A stretch of 48,292 nt of DNA from Vibrio galatheae (GTDB lineage Bacteria > Pseudomonadota > Gammaproteobacteria > Enterobacterales > Vibrionaceae), in NCBI RefSeq assembly GCF_000967545.1, contig NZ_JXXV01000031.1:1-48292 (forward strand), written 5' to 3'. Shown here piece by piece: positions 10,230-18,429 of the stretch (the stretch's first letter is position 1; each line of letters starts with the position of its first letter). The notes under the pieces were generated by a model. It saw only the letters and a list, made by a program, of their open reading frames with translations, made no database searches and had not been told where the DNA came from. The position numbers and the translations under genes were made by a program.

Positions 10230-10630
10230 ATTCCCATAGCAAGATTCGCGTACGCGATGTGATGACGAGTAACTATGTGATTGTCGATGGGCTAACAACC
10301 GTGAAAGAGGGCATTCAACTCGCTCGTAAACATGAAGTCAAAGCGCTGGTGGTCAATAAACGCAATCAGGAAGACGAGTATGGTGTTGTGCTAATGAACG
10401 ATATCGCGAAAAAGGTTCTCGCACAAAACCGTTCCCCAGAAAGAACCAATATCTATGAAATTATGACCAAGCCTGCCTTATCGGTTGATCCTGATATGAA
10501 CGTCAAATATTGCGCACGTTTATTTGAGCGATTTGGTATCAGTCGTGCTCCCGTCATTGAAGGAGGAAAGATCATAGGTATGGTGAGTTATAACAATATT
10601 GTAATTAACGGCATGGTTCGTGATGACTAG
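10226..10630 (+). CDS. Two-CBS-domain protein (DUF1538-associated)
   Basis: A 134-residue cytoplasmic protein that is little more than a CBS pair: VRDVMTSNYVIVDGLTTVKEG (about 9-29) through VVLMNDIAKKV, and IYEIMTKPALSVDPDMNVKYC (about 76-96) through GMVSYNNIV. CBS pairs bind AMP, ATP or similar ligands and gate enzymes or channels. The start ATG overlaps the stop of the PII-like gene (ATGA). As the fourth gene of the operon it supplies a second likely nucleotide sensor beside the PII-like protein. No catalytic domain is attached, so it should act on a partner. Confidence 0.88.
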   Translation: MNSHSKIRVRDVMTSNYVIVDGLTTVKEGIQLARKHEVKALVVNKRNQEDEYGVVLMNDIAKKVLAQNRSPERTNIYEIMTKPALSVDPDMNVKYCARLFERFGISRAPVIEGGKIIGMVSYNNIVINGMVRDD

Positions 10631-10650
10631 TCGTGATCACGTGCGTAGAA

Positions 10651-10673
10651 TCTCCTCAATATTTTTGAGGAGA
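10651..10673 (+). promoter_or_regulatory. Hairpin that buries the yfcE ribosome-binding site
   Basis: TCTCCTCAA (10651-10659) pairs exactly with TTGAGGAGA (10665-10673), and the second arm is the Shine-Dalgarno of yfcE, 7 bases before its ATG. No T run follows, so it is more likely a translational control hairpin or processing site than a terminator. Confidence 0.5.
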
Positions 10674-10680
10674 TGATGTC

Positions 10681-11229
10681 ATGAAACTCTTTTTTGCCTC
10701 TGATCTGCACGGTAGTTTACCTGCAACTCAACGTATGCTTGCTGAGTTTGAGCGGTCTGGTGCTCAGACATTGGTGTTACTGGGAGATATTCTCAATCAC
10801 GATCCTCGCAACCCGGTACCTGAAGGTTACAATCCGCCAGCGGTCAGTGAGTTGCTCAACCAATATGGTGAAAAAATAATTGCTGTTCGCGGAAACTGCG
10901 ATAGTGAAGTCGATCAAATGCTGCTTTCGTTTCCAATGATGATGGATTACGCATGGGTTTTACTTGAATCGGGGCAGCGACTATTTTTAACTCATGGCCA
11001 CTTGTACCACTCCGGCCATCGTCCTGCTCTCAAGCAAGGTGACATCATTGCACATGGTCATACTCATATCCCAGTTGCCAAACTGGACGGTCAGCAGTAC
11101 ATCTTTAATCCTGGCTCGATTACTTTTCCACGCGATGGGTTCAGTGCAAGTTATGGTGTGCTCGATCAGAGTGAGCTTAAAGTCGTCACGTTTGAAGACG
11201 AAATATTAGCTTCAACGTCAATCAGCTAA
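10681..11229 (+). CDS. yfcE: Metallophosphoesterase YfcE
   Basis: A Mn-dependent phosphodiesterase of the calcineurin-like superfamily; the E. coli enzyme hydrolyses model phosphodiesters and its natural substrate is unsettled. The 182 residues carry all five metal-site blocks: ASDLHGS, GDILNHDPRN, RGNCDSEVDQM, LTHGHLYH and AHGHTHIPV, followed by FNPGSITFPRDG. Alignment by memory to the E. coli protein is close from end to end. It lies 50 bases after the CBS gene and may be read through from the DUF1538 operon, with its ribosome-binding site folded in a hairpin. Confidence 0.95.
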   Translation: MKLFFASDLHGSLPATQRMLAEFERSGAQTLVLLGDILNHDPRNPVPEGYNPPAVSELLNQYGEKIIAVRGNCDSEVDQMLLSFPMMMDYAWVLLESGQRLFLTHGHLYHSGHRPALKQGDIIAHGHTHIPVAKLDGQQYIFNPGSITFPRDGFSASYGVLDQSELKVVTFEDEILASTSIS

Positions 11230-11239
11230 TCAATACTAT

Positions 11240-11269
11240 AAGGCAGCCCACGAGGCTGCCTTGTTTTTA
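11240..11269 (+). terminator. Terminator of yfcE
   Basis: Stem AAGGCAGCC (11240-11248) / GGCTGCCTT (11254-11262), then GTTTTTA. It overlaps the stop codon of the convergent minus-strand gene. Confidence 0.9.
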
Positions 11270-11545
11270 CTTTGAGTCTGAGTGACCTAAATCTCTCTCC
11301 GGATCGATAACATCGCGCACTTTCTGTTTGAGCACTTTGGCTTCGGGGAAGCCGCCATCGCGCTTTCTTTCCCAAATGAGCTCGCCATTGCAGAGAATTT
11401 CGAAGCGACCCCCGGTGTCTGGATGAAGAGAAATGGTTTCTATCTCTTCGCTAAAAGTATGCAGCAGCTCTTGAGATAACCATGTTGAGCGTAACATCCA
11501 ATTGCACTGGCGGCAGTAATAGATATTGATAATGGCTTTATCCAT
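11267..11545 (-). CDS. SelT/SelW/SelH (Rdx) family thioredoxin-like protein
   Basis: A 92-residue protein with the Rdx pattern: a first beta strand running into YYCRQCNWMLRSTWLSQELLHTF, where the CxxC is the candidate redox pair, and a C-terminal part with GGRFEILCNGELIWERKRDGGFPEAKVLKQKVRD, typical of the SelW fold. Eukaryotic relatives use selenocysteine; here the site is plain cysteine. The start is the internal ATG with AAGGA at 7 bases; the longer frame reaches into the upstream gene. It lies 10 bases after the TSUP permease gene, so the two form an operon. The physiological partner is unknown. Confidence 0.87.
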   Translation of the reverse strand: MDKAIINIYYCRQCNWMLRSTWLSQELLHTFSEEIETISLHPDTGGRFEILCNGELIWERKRDGGFPEAKVLKQKVRDVIDPERDLGHSDSK

Positions 11546-11555
11546 AAGTGTTCCT

Positions 11556-12311
11556 TTAAAACAACAGTTTGATACCAACGAAGAAAGTTAGGATTTCAAA
11601 ACAGACTTTGATTACCTGATTGCTGTAACGAGTGGTTAAGTAGGCTCCGATACTGCCACCAATGAAGGAACCCAATAGTAACGCGGGCAGCCATGGCCAA
11701 TAGATAGGAGCACCTGCCTGAACAATGGCAATGCCACCAATCCCATTCCAAAACAAACCCACACATAACATGGTTAGAGCGACGGCTTGCTTGTAACTAT
11801 AGCCAAACCAACGAACCAGAAATAGCGTGACCAATAATCCTGAGCCCGCAGTGAGTGACCCATTAATTATCCCAATCAACATCAGCCCTAAGCCAACAAT
11901 GACCCAACCTTTAGCATCTCGATTTCGCTGTTCTTCCTGCTGTCCTAATTGCTTCTTTAATCGAGAATAAACGCCAAGGCATAATATCATTACTCCGAGC
12001 AGCTTTTGGGCAATTTGTTCTGGGATGAGTAGAACAAGATTAGCGCCGATAACGACGCCTAAGCTACCAACAATAATCAGATATAAAGCTACGTTGAAAG
12101 AAAAACTCTTATGCTTAATGTGAGTGTAAGCAGCACCCAGACCAAGGGCAACACTGGCAATTTTATGGGTTGCTAAAGCAATAGAGAATGGCAGGCCAAA
12201 GAATATCAGCAAAGGAAACTGTAATAAGCCCGCGCCACCGCCAGACAGAGAAGCGAGTGTGTTCGCAAGCAGTGAGCCAAGAAAGAGGCCGAATGTATTT
12301 ATCCAATCCAT
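11556..12311 (-). CDS. TSUP-family permease (YfcA/TauE-like)
   Basis: Polytopic inner-membrane protein of the 4-toluene sulfonate uptake / sulfite exporter family, with about eight hydrophobic segments. Family features are the paired repeats beginning LLANTLASLSGGGAGLLQFPLLI and GIINGSLTAGSGLLVTLFLVRWFGYSYKQAVALTML. The substrate is probably a small sulfur-containing or organic anion. I prefer the start MDWINTF, because two earlier ATGs (12332, 12329) lie inside the toxRS terminator hairpin; however, the only Shine-Dalgarno-like AAGGGG is in that same hairpin, so the longer 265-residue-class start (258 codons from 12332) cannot be excluded. It heads an operon with the Rdx protein. Confidence 0.85.
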   Translation of the reverse strand: MDWINTFGLFLGSLLANTLASLSGGGAGLLQFPLLIFFGLPFSIALATHKIASVALGLGAAYTHIKHKSFSFNVALYLIIVGSLGVVIGANLVLLIPEQIAQKLLGVMILCLGVYSRLKKQLGQQEEQRNRDAKGWVIVGLGLMLIGIINGSLTAGSGLLVTLFLVRWFGYSYKQAVALTMLCVGLFWNGIGGIAIVQAGAPIYWPWLPALLLGSFIGGSIGAYLTTRYSNQVIKVCFEILTFFVGIKLLF

Positions 12312-12316
12312 AATAG

Positions 12317-12339
12317 AAAAAAGGGGCATCATGCCCCTT
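12317..12339 (-). terminator. Terminator of toxRS
   Basis: Stem AAGGGGCAT / ATGCCCCTT followed on the minus strand by six T residues, 11 bases after the toxS stop. It also contains the first two ATG codons of the TSUP frame. Confidence 0.9.
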
Positions 12340-12349
12340 ATAGTGAGTA

Positions 12350-12865
12350 TTAGTTAGAAAACAGAACCGTCGAGCCGTGGCTGAGACTTGTCAGTAGGAG
12401 TGTTTTTCCATTAACAATATCGATACGACGGCTTTGTTGAGCGTCCATTCTAAAAAACTGTTTAATCAAAGTTATCTGTTCTTCAGTGAAATCTTTGCTT
12501 TGTGCGGCAGAGACATCTTTAAACTCAATAGGGGACACCAACAGGTAGTTATCACTAATATCCCACTCGCCAGTTTCAGAAATATTGATCACGCTTTCTG
12601 TCTTTGAATTGGTTGGGTAGAGACGAACGGTTGACACCCTAATATAGCTGCTATTTGGCAAGTACTTTACATTAGAGGTGACTTCAACCTTACGCAGTGA
12701 ACCCACAGATTCTTCCTGCATAGGCTCTGATATTACCGTGACCATTTTAGATTGCCACTCTTGAGCAGTCAGTGCCTGTTCCAGTTTAATATCGCTTCCC
12801 CAATATAACCAGGCACTAAATAGAGCAGATAGAGCAAGTAGGCTGGCGGCAATTTTTTGATTCAT
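12350..12865 (-). CDS. toxS: ToxS, periplasmic stabiliser of ToxR
   Basis: ToxS is anchored in the inner membrane, protects ToxR from proteolysis and, with it, senses bile salts in vibrios. The start MNQKIAASLL has TAGGAG 8 bases upstream and gives 171 residues, the usual ToxS length; the longer frame overlaps toxR. Residues 5-21 are the single membrane anchor, and the rest is periplasmic beta-rich sequence (about residues 60-170). It begins 10 bases after toxR ends and is followed by a good terminator, so toxRS is a closed two-gene operon. Confidence 0.95.
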   Translation of the reverse strand: MNQKIAASLLALSALFSAWLYWGSDIKLEQALTAQEWQSKMVTVISEPMQEESVGSLRKVEVTSNVKYLPNSSYIRVSTVRLYPTNSKTESVINISETGEWDISDNYLLVSPIEFKDVSAAQSKDFTEEQITLIKQFFRMDAQQSRRIDIVNGKTLLLTSLSHGSTVLFSN

Positions 12866-12875
12866 GATGTCACTC

Positions 12876-13742
12876 CTACTGGCACGTGTTACTAAGATCT
12901 TGCTGATCGGCAAGAATACGTAGTGTTATGTTTTCACCCGAATAATCCAATGAGTGGATGTAGTTGAGAACGAGTTGGTTGTTCTGTCCACCCGTGGCAA
13001 TGACTTCGACGGGGGCGAGTTCGTCTTGATGCGTTAAGTTATATTTTTTAATGCATTGCTCAATTGAAGGGTACCAATCGCCCAGTTCAGGGTGATTAAT
13101 CGGGGTTTTTACCATAACGTTATCGAACACTCCGAGTTGCCTGAATTTCGACTCAGAAGGTGAGGTAAATAATATCACGCATAAAGGTAGTAAAAGTGTC
13201 AAAACAAGCATGATCTTAGCTTGTAGTGGAAGGGCTTTACTTTCTTTCGCCGCTTGAGTGTTTGTTGTAAAAGAGTTGTTTAATGATTCTGTTGTATTCA
13301 AGCTGTAGACCGATTCTTCTGCTACTGGTTGTTCTTGAGACTCGATATCTTGATCTACTAAGTTTTGTTCGCTCGGGCTTTCACCGCTCAACAACGGTGT
13401 GACTCGCTCGACCGAACAGATAAGTTGGTAGCCTCGCTTAGGCACGGTTTTGACAAAAATTGGCGACTTAGTCGAGTCTTTGAGTAGCTTTCTTAAAGTT
13501 GAAATGGCTTGAGTTAGGCTCGAATCATCAACTTCAAAGCCCTGTTGACGCCAAACAAAGTCATGCAGTTCGTTACGAGAAACAACTTCACTTGGTTGCT
13601 CACATAACAACAATAGAATACGACTTTCGTTACTACCTAAACGAATGAGTTCGTTGTCATGCTCTTTGTCGATGAGAGAGTTGGTGTTTGGGTCAAAGGT
13701 AAATCTGTTGTCGAGATTAAACTTAGTACCTATGTTACTCAT
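12876..13742 (-). CDS. toxR: ToxR, membrane-anchored transcription activator
   Basis: ToxR links environmental signals to porin and virulence gene expression. The 288 residues show a cytoplasmic OmpR-type winged helix at about 15-110 (VSRNELHDFVW, SSLTQAISTLRKLL, TVPKRGYQL), a variable acidic Ser/Gln/Glu-rich tether at about 115-170, one membrane span at about 175-193, and a periplasmic domain with two cysteines (230 and 287) that form the known redox-sensitive disulfide. The order toxR-toxS divergent from htpG is the standard Vibrio arrangement. The tether is the hypervariable region of the family. The start ATG is the first in the frame. Confidence 0.97.
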   Translation of the reverse strand: MSNIGTKFNLDNRFTFDPNTNSLIDKEHDNELIRLGSNESRILLLLCEQPSEVVSRNELHDFVWRQQGFEVDDSSLTQAISTLRKLLKDSTKSPIFVKTVPKRGYQLICSVERVTPLLSGESPSEQNLVDQDIESQEQPVAEESVYSLNTTESLNNSFTTNTQAAKESKALPLQAKIMLVLTLLLPLCVILFTSPSESKFRQLGVFDNVMVKTPINHPELGDWYPSIEQCIKKYNLTHQDELAPVEVIATGGQNNQLVLNYIHSLDYSGENITLRILADQQDLSNTCQ

Positions 13743-13900
13743 GAATTGTGGCCACTATATTATAGGTTTCAAATAGTTAAATTATTAAAGCGCTAAATAC
13801 ATCCAATGTAAGAAAAATCAGTTTATATGTTTTGATTTTTTTGTCGGGCGAAGGATAGTCAAAATAAAACAAAAAAAACACTGTTTTTATGATTCTTTAC

Positions 13901-13928
13901 CTTGAATTTACATTTGTCACCCTCATGT
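13901..13928 (+). promoter_or_regulatory. Sigma-32 heat-shock promoter of htpG
   Basis: CTTGAA (13901-13906), 14-base spacer, then CCTCATGT (13921-13928), which matches the CCCCATnT heat-shock -10 at seven of eight positions. It sits about 80 bases before htpG, as expected for a chaperone gene. Confidence 0.8.
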
Positions 13929-14007
13929 TAATTGGCAGAATCAAGCCAAATACATATTAGTATTATGAATCTATTGGTTTGATAAGTATAGAACTTATGG
14001 AGTTATC

Positions 14008-15912
14008 ATGAGCGAAACAGCAACACAAAACAAAGAAACTCGTGGCTTTCAGTCTGAAGTAAAACAATTACTTCACTTAATGATTCATTCTCTTTATTCC
14101 AACAAAGAGATTTTCCTGCGCGAGCTTATTTCGAATGCGTCTGACGCTTCTGACAAACTGCGTTTTCAAGCACTGTCAAACCCAGAACTGTATCAAGGTG
14201 ACGCTGATCTTGGTGTCAAACTTTCATTCGATGAGCAAGCCAATACCTTGACTATTTCAGATAACGGTATCGGTATGAGTCGTGATGATGTTATTGAGCA
14301 TCTCGGAACGATTGCCAAATCAGGTACCGCTGAATTCTTCTCTAAGTTATCGGAAGACCAGTCTAAAGACTCTCAACTGATAGGTCAGTTTGGTGTCGGC
14401 TTCTACTCGGCATTTATTGTTGCCGATGCGGTGACGGTTCGTACTCGCGCTGCAGCCCTCCCTGCACAAGACGCTGTGCAATGGCATTCAGCAGGAGAAG
14501 GTGAGTACACCATTGAGACTATCAATAAAGAGTCTCGTGGTACCGATATTATTCTTCACATGCGTGATGAGGGTAAAGAGTTCTTAAGTGAATGGCGCCT
14601 TCGTGAAGTGATCAGTAAATACTCTGATCACATTGGCATTCCTGTCTCGATTCAAACCGTTGAGCGTGACGAAGAAGGTAAAGAGACAGGCGAGAAGAAG
14701 TGGGAGCAAATCAACAAAGCTCAAGCACTTTGGACACGCAACAAATCAGATATCACAGAAGAAGAGTATCAAGAATTTTATAAGCATGTTTCACACGACT
14801 TTGCTGATCCTCTTGTCTGGAGTCACAACCGCGTAGAAGGTAAAAACGACTACACCAGTCTGCTTTACATCCCTTCTAAAGCGCCTTGGGATATGATGAA
14901 CCGCGATCATAAGTCAGGTCTTAAACTGTACGTTCAGCGCGTTTTCATTATGGATGACGCAGAGCAGTTTATGCCGTCGTATCTACGTTTTGTTCGTGGC
15001 TTGATTGACTCTAACGATCTGCCGCTTAACGTCTCGCGTGAAATCCTGCAAGATAACAAAGTGACTCAATCTTTGCGCAACGCTTGTACAAAGCGTGTTC
15101 TTACTATGCTCGAGCGTCTAGCAAAAAATGACCAAGAGAAATATCAGTCATTTTGGAAAGAGTTCGGCCTAGTGTTGAAAGAAGGCCCTGCGGAAGACAT
15201 GAGTAACAAAGAGAAAGTTGCCGCGTTGTTGCGCTTCGCCTCCACTGAAGTTGATTCGGCAGAGCAAACGGTGGATCTCGCTTCATACGTTGAGCGCATG
15301 AAAGAGGGGCAGGATAAGATCTATTACCTCACTGCAGACAGTTATGCGGCAGCTAAAAATAGCCCGCACTTAGAGCAGTTCAAGGCGAAAGGTATTGAAG
15401 TTATTCTGATGTACGATCGCATCGATGAGTGGTTGATGAACTACCTCACGGAGTTCGATGGAAAACAGTTCCAATCGATCACGAAAGCGGGTCTTGATCT
15501 GAGTAAGTTTGAAGACGAAGCAGAAAAAGAGAAACAGAAAGAGACGGAAGAAGAGTTCAAATCTGTTGTTGAGCGCACCAAAGAGTACTTAGGCGATCGA
15601 GTTAAAGAAGTTCGCACGACCTTTAAGCTCGCGACTACCCCAGCGGTGGTTGTCACTGATGACTTCGAAATGGGTACGCAGATGGCTAAGCTTTTAGAAG
15701 CGGCAGGTCAGGCTGCACCAGAAGTGAAGTACATTTTTGAGCTTAACCCAGAGCATGCGCTTGTGAAGCAAATGGCTGATGAAGCCGATGAAGAATCCTT
15801 TGGTCGTTGGGTCGAAGTGCTACTTGGTCAGGCAATGCTCGCTGAGCGTGGCTCTATGGAAGACCCGTCTCAATTCTTAGGGGCAATTAACTCCCTTTTG
15901 ACTAAGGGCTAA
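14008..15912 (+). CDS. htpG: Molecular chaperone HtpG (bacterial Hsp90)
   Basis: ATP-dependent cytosolic chaperone that remodels client proteins together with DnaK. The 634 residues are full length. The GHKL ATPase domain occupies about 1-215 with [23 protein letters not shown] and [12 protein letters not shown]. The middle domain contains the [16 protein letters not shown] segment with the catalytic-loop arginine, and the C-terminal dimerisation domain closes the protein. GGAG precedes the ATG by 6 bases. Its heat-shock promoter lies in the space shared with divergent toxR, so heat induction could affect toxRS transcription by interference (inference). Confidence 0.98.
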   Translation: MSETATQNKETRGFQSEVKQLLHLMIHSLYSNKEIFLRELISNASDASDKLRFQALSNPELYQGDADLGVKLSFDEQANTLTISDNGIGMSRDDVIEHLGTIAKSGTAEFFSKLSEDQSKDSQLIGQFGVGFYSAFIVADAVTVRTRAAALPAQDAVQWHSAGEGEYTIETINKESRGTDIILHMRDEGKEFLSEWRLREVISKYSDHIGIPVSIQTVERDEEGKETGEKKWEQINKAQALWTRNKSDITEEEYQEFYKHVSHDFADPLVWSHNRVEGKNDYTSLLYIPSKAPWDMMNRDHKSGLKLYVQRVFIMDDAEQFMPSYLRFVRGLIDSNDLPLNVSREILQDNKVTQSLRNACTKRVLTMLERLAKNDQEKYQSFWKEFGLVLKEGPAEDMSNKEKVAALLRFASTEVDSAEQTVDLASYVERMKEGQDKIYYLTADSYAAAKNSPHLEQFKAKGIEVILMYDRIDEWLMNYLTEFDGKQFQSITKAGLDLSKFEDEAEKEKQKETEEEFKSVVERTKEYLGDRVKEVRTTFKLATTPAVVVTDDFEMGTQMAKLLEAAGQAAPEVKYIFELNPEHALVKQMADEADEESFGRWVEVLLGQAMLAERGSMEDPSQFLGAINSLLTKG

Positions 15913-15925
15913 TAACCTAAAAACA

Positions 15926-15956
15926 TCAAAAAGCTCGCATCTTGCGGGCTTTTTGA
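15926..15956 (+). terminator. Terminator of htpG
   Basis: Stem CAAAAAGCTCGC / GCGGGCTTTTTG (one G-T pair) with loop ATCTT and T-rich 3' side, 14 bases after the stop. Confidence 0.9.
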
Positions 15957-16085
15957 TTTATTTGCGTTAATCGTGAATAAAACCGCGCGAAGTTGCACAC
16001 TTGTGTGAGTGTTTAAGCATTCTTTAGTCGTAATTCGCGCTTTGGTTTTTAATTGTATGATAGAATGCAATCTTGAAACCAAATG

Positions 16086-16112
16086 AGCAGGCGTGTAATG
16101 TGCACGCCTGCT
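16086..16112 (+). terminator. Stand-alone GC-rich hairpin, terminator-like
   Basis: AGCAGGCGTG (16086-16095) pairs perfectly with CACGCCTGCT (16103-16112), loop of 7, then TTATTGTT. No gene ends immediately before it because htpG has its own terminator. Confidence 0.55.
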
Positions 16113-16132
16113 TTATTGTTAACTATAAATAG

Positions 16133-16198
16133 TTATACCGAAACTTACCGTGAACTCAGGTTGTCGCACTCGATAGCACATAGTGAGCTTCGGTATAA
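16133..16198. repeat. 66-base element bounded by 10-base inverted repeats
   Basis: Ends are TTATACCGAA and TTCGGTATAA, an exact inverted pair separated by 46 bases, located just ahead of adk. It may be a miniature repeat or the closing stem of a structured adk leader. Confidence 0.45.
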
Positions 16199-16870
<672 letters not shown>

Positions 16871-16905
16871 TTTGCTCACCGTCGATTTTTAAAATTTGTT
16901 ATAGT

Positions 16906-16937
16906 AAAGCGATCCTTTTGGGATCGCTTTTTTTTTG
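16906..16937 (+). terminator. Terminator of adk
   Basis: Stem AAAGCGATCC (16906-16915) / GGATCGCTTT (16921-16930) followed by a T run. Confidence 0.93.
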
Positions 16938-17001
16938 CTCCGAGTTTGATCCTATGTGGTGATCAGTACGTAGAGAGCTGTTTGAGTGTCGATGGGAAGC
17001 T

Positions 17002-17958
17002 ATGCAAAACGATAAAAAACAAGGTGTGCTATTAGTCAACTTAGGTACGCCAGACGAAGCCACCGCACCTGCGGTTAAGCGCTTTTTAAGCCAGTTTCTT
17101 CATGATAAACGCGTTGTGGATATGACGCGTTGGTTGTGGTGCCCAATTTTGCACGGGGCTATTTTGCCTATCCGTGCCCCTAAAGTGGCTAAGTTGTATC
17201 AATCGGTTTGGTTGGATGATGGCTCTCCATTATTGGTTTATTCAAAAAAGCAGGTAGAGAAATTGCGCACGCTGGTGGAGATGCCAGTTGAGCTGGGCAT
17301 GACCTATGGTAATCCGAGTTTGCAGTCGGGTATTGAATCTTTGTTAACCCAAGGTGTTAACGAGGTGATTGTGTTACCACTTTATCCTCAATATTCAGGA
17401 ACGACGACGGCTGCGGTATCTGACGGCTTGACGAAAGCATTTCAGAATATCTCTGTCATGCCCGCATTTCGTTTTATTCGTGACTATCATGATCACCCGC
17501 TATACATCAAAGCACTAGCCGAGAGTGTTAAGCGCTCATGGCAAGAAAATGGTCAAGGTGACTACTTGCTTTGTTCGTACCACGGAATTCCAAAGCGTTA
17601 CGCAGACAATGGCGATATTTATCCTCAGCATTGTGATAGAACTACAACGCTTCTTGCGCGTGAGCTTGGCTTAGCGCCAAATCAGATTGGGATGACGTTT
17701 CAATCACGTTTTGGTCGCGAAGAGTGGTTACAGCCGTACACGGATAAAACCATCGAAACCTTGCCTGGCAAAGGTATTAAAAAGCTCGACATCTTGGCTC
17801 CTGCTTTCTCGGCTGATTGTATTGAGACGCTTGAAGAAATATCCGATCAGTGCCGCGAACTGTTTATGGAAAATGGCGGCGAGAAATTTACCTACATTCC
17901 ATGCCTTAACGATGACGAGCTGCATATTCGAATGATGATAGATTTAATTTCTGACTGA
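17002..17958 (+). CDS. hemH: Ferrochelatase
   Basis: Inserts Fe2+ into protoporphyrin IX in the last step of haem synthesis, at the inner face of the membrane. The 318 residues are close to the E. coli length of 320. Motifs are [10 protein letters not shown] near the N-terminus, [15 protein letters not shown], the metal-site [27 protein letters not shown], and [14 protein letters not shown] with the essential Glu. The cysteines needed for a [2Fe-2S] cluster are not in the animal arrangement, as usual for this group. It follows adk, as in E. coli, but has its own upstream spacer after the adk terminator. Confidence 0.97.
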   Translation: MQNDKKQGVLLVNLGTPDEATAPAVKRFLSQFLHDKRVVDMTRWLWCPILHGAILPIRAPKVAKLYQSVWLDDGSPLLVYSKKQVEKLRTLVEMPVELGMTYGNPSLQSGIESLLTQGVNEVIVLPLYPQYSGTTTAAVSDGLTKAFQNISVMPAFRFIRDYHDHPLYIKALAESVKRSWQENGQGDYLLCSYHGIPKRYADNGDIYPQHCDRTTTLLARELGLAPNQIGMTFQSRFGREEWLQPYTDKTIETLPGKGIKKLDILAPAFSADCIETLEEISDQCRELFMENGGEKFTYIPCLNDDELHIRMMIDLISD

Positions 17959-17985
17959 TAAACCAGTCAATCATTGCTTTAAACC

Positions 17986-18010
17986 AAGGTCGCTTATGCG
18001 GCCTTTTTTA
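17986..18010 (+). terminator. Terminator of hemH
   Basis: Stem AAGGTCGC (17986-17993) / GCGGCCTT (17998-18005) with one G-T pair and a T run. Confidence 0.85.
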
Positions 18011-18429
18011 CTTTCTAAACCATCAGTTTTCGGCAAAATCGTGGCAAGGGTGTGTTTTTGGAATGGGGGATAACTCAGTGTATTTAGTGATCAAGATCTA
18101 GTTATGCGGAGTGGAAAGTTAAAGGAACCTAAATGCACTGTGAGCTAAAGAGTCCCTGCGGCCGAAAAGAAAAAGCGTGTGTTATGTTCTTCACATTTTT
18201 TATTTTATGTTATTTTTTGTTTTTTGTTAACTATATGAAATTTAGGTATTAAATTAATTTTTGGTTTTTTACGTTGAACTGTGTCGCACTAAGTTAGGAT
18301 TAATTTTTTATCATAAATTAAATGGGACATTATGGTGCCAAGCCAGGGAGGCAAATCATTTCAGCGGTTTTAGGTGAAGAACTACCACGTGAACAGCCGC
18401 AGCACATTTTAGTAATAAGGCAGACTATA
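18011..18429 (+). promoter_or_regulatory. Control region and long leader of the KdgM-like channel gene
   Basis: Over 400 bases without a gene, very AT-rich in the middle. It contains a good CRP-like site, TGTTA-N6-TCACA (18180-18195, nine of ten half-site bases). A long 5' leader before the AAGG ribosome-binding site is likely. The frame is open through part of the leader, but that stretch (18322-18429) looks untranslated. Confidence 0.5.
18180..18195 (+). promoter_or_regulatory. CRP-like site upstream of the KdgM-like gene
   Basis: TGTTATGTTCTTCACA has the 5-6-5 spacing of a CRP dyad with a single half-site mismatch. It suggests catabolite control of a sugar channel. Confidence 0.5.

Noticed and set aside
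18322..18429. 36-codon N-terminal extension of the KdgM-like gene
   Set aside because: The extension would bury a normal signal peptide; the internal ATG with AAGG is the better start.
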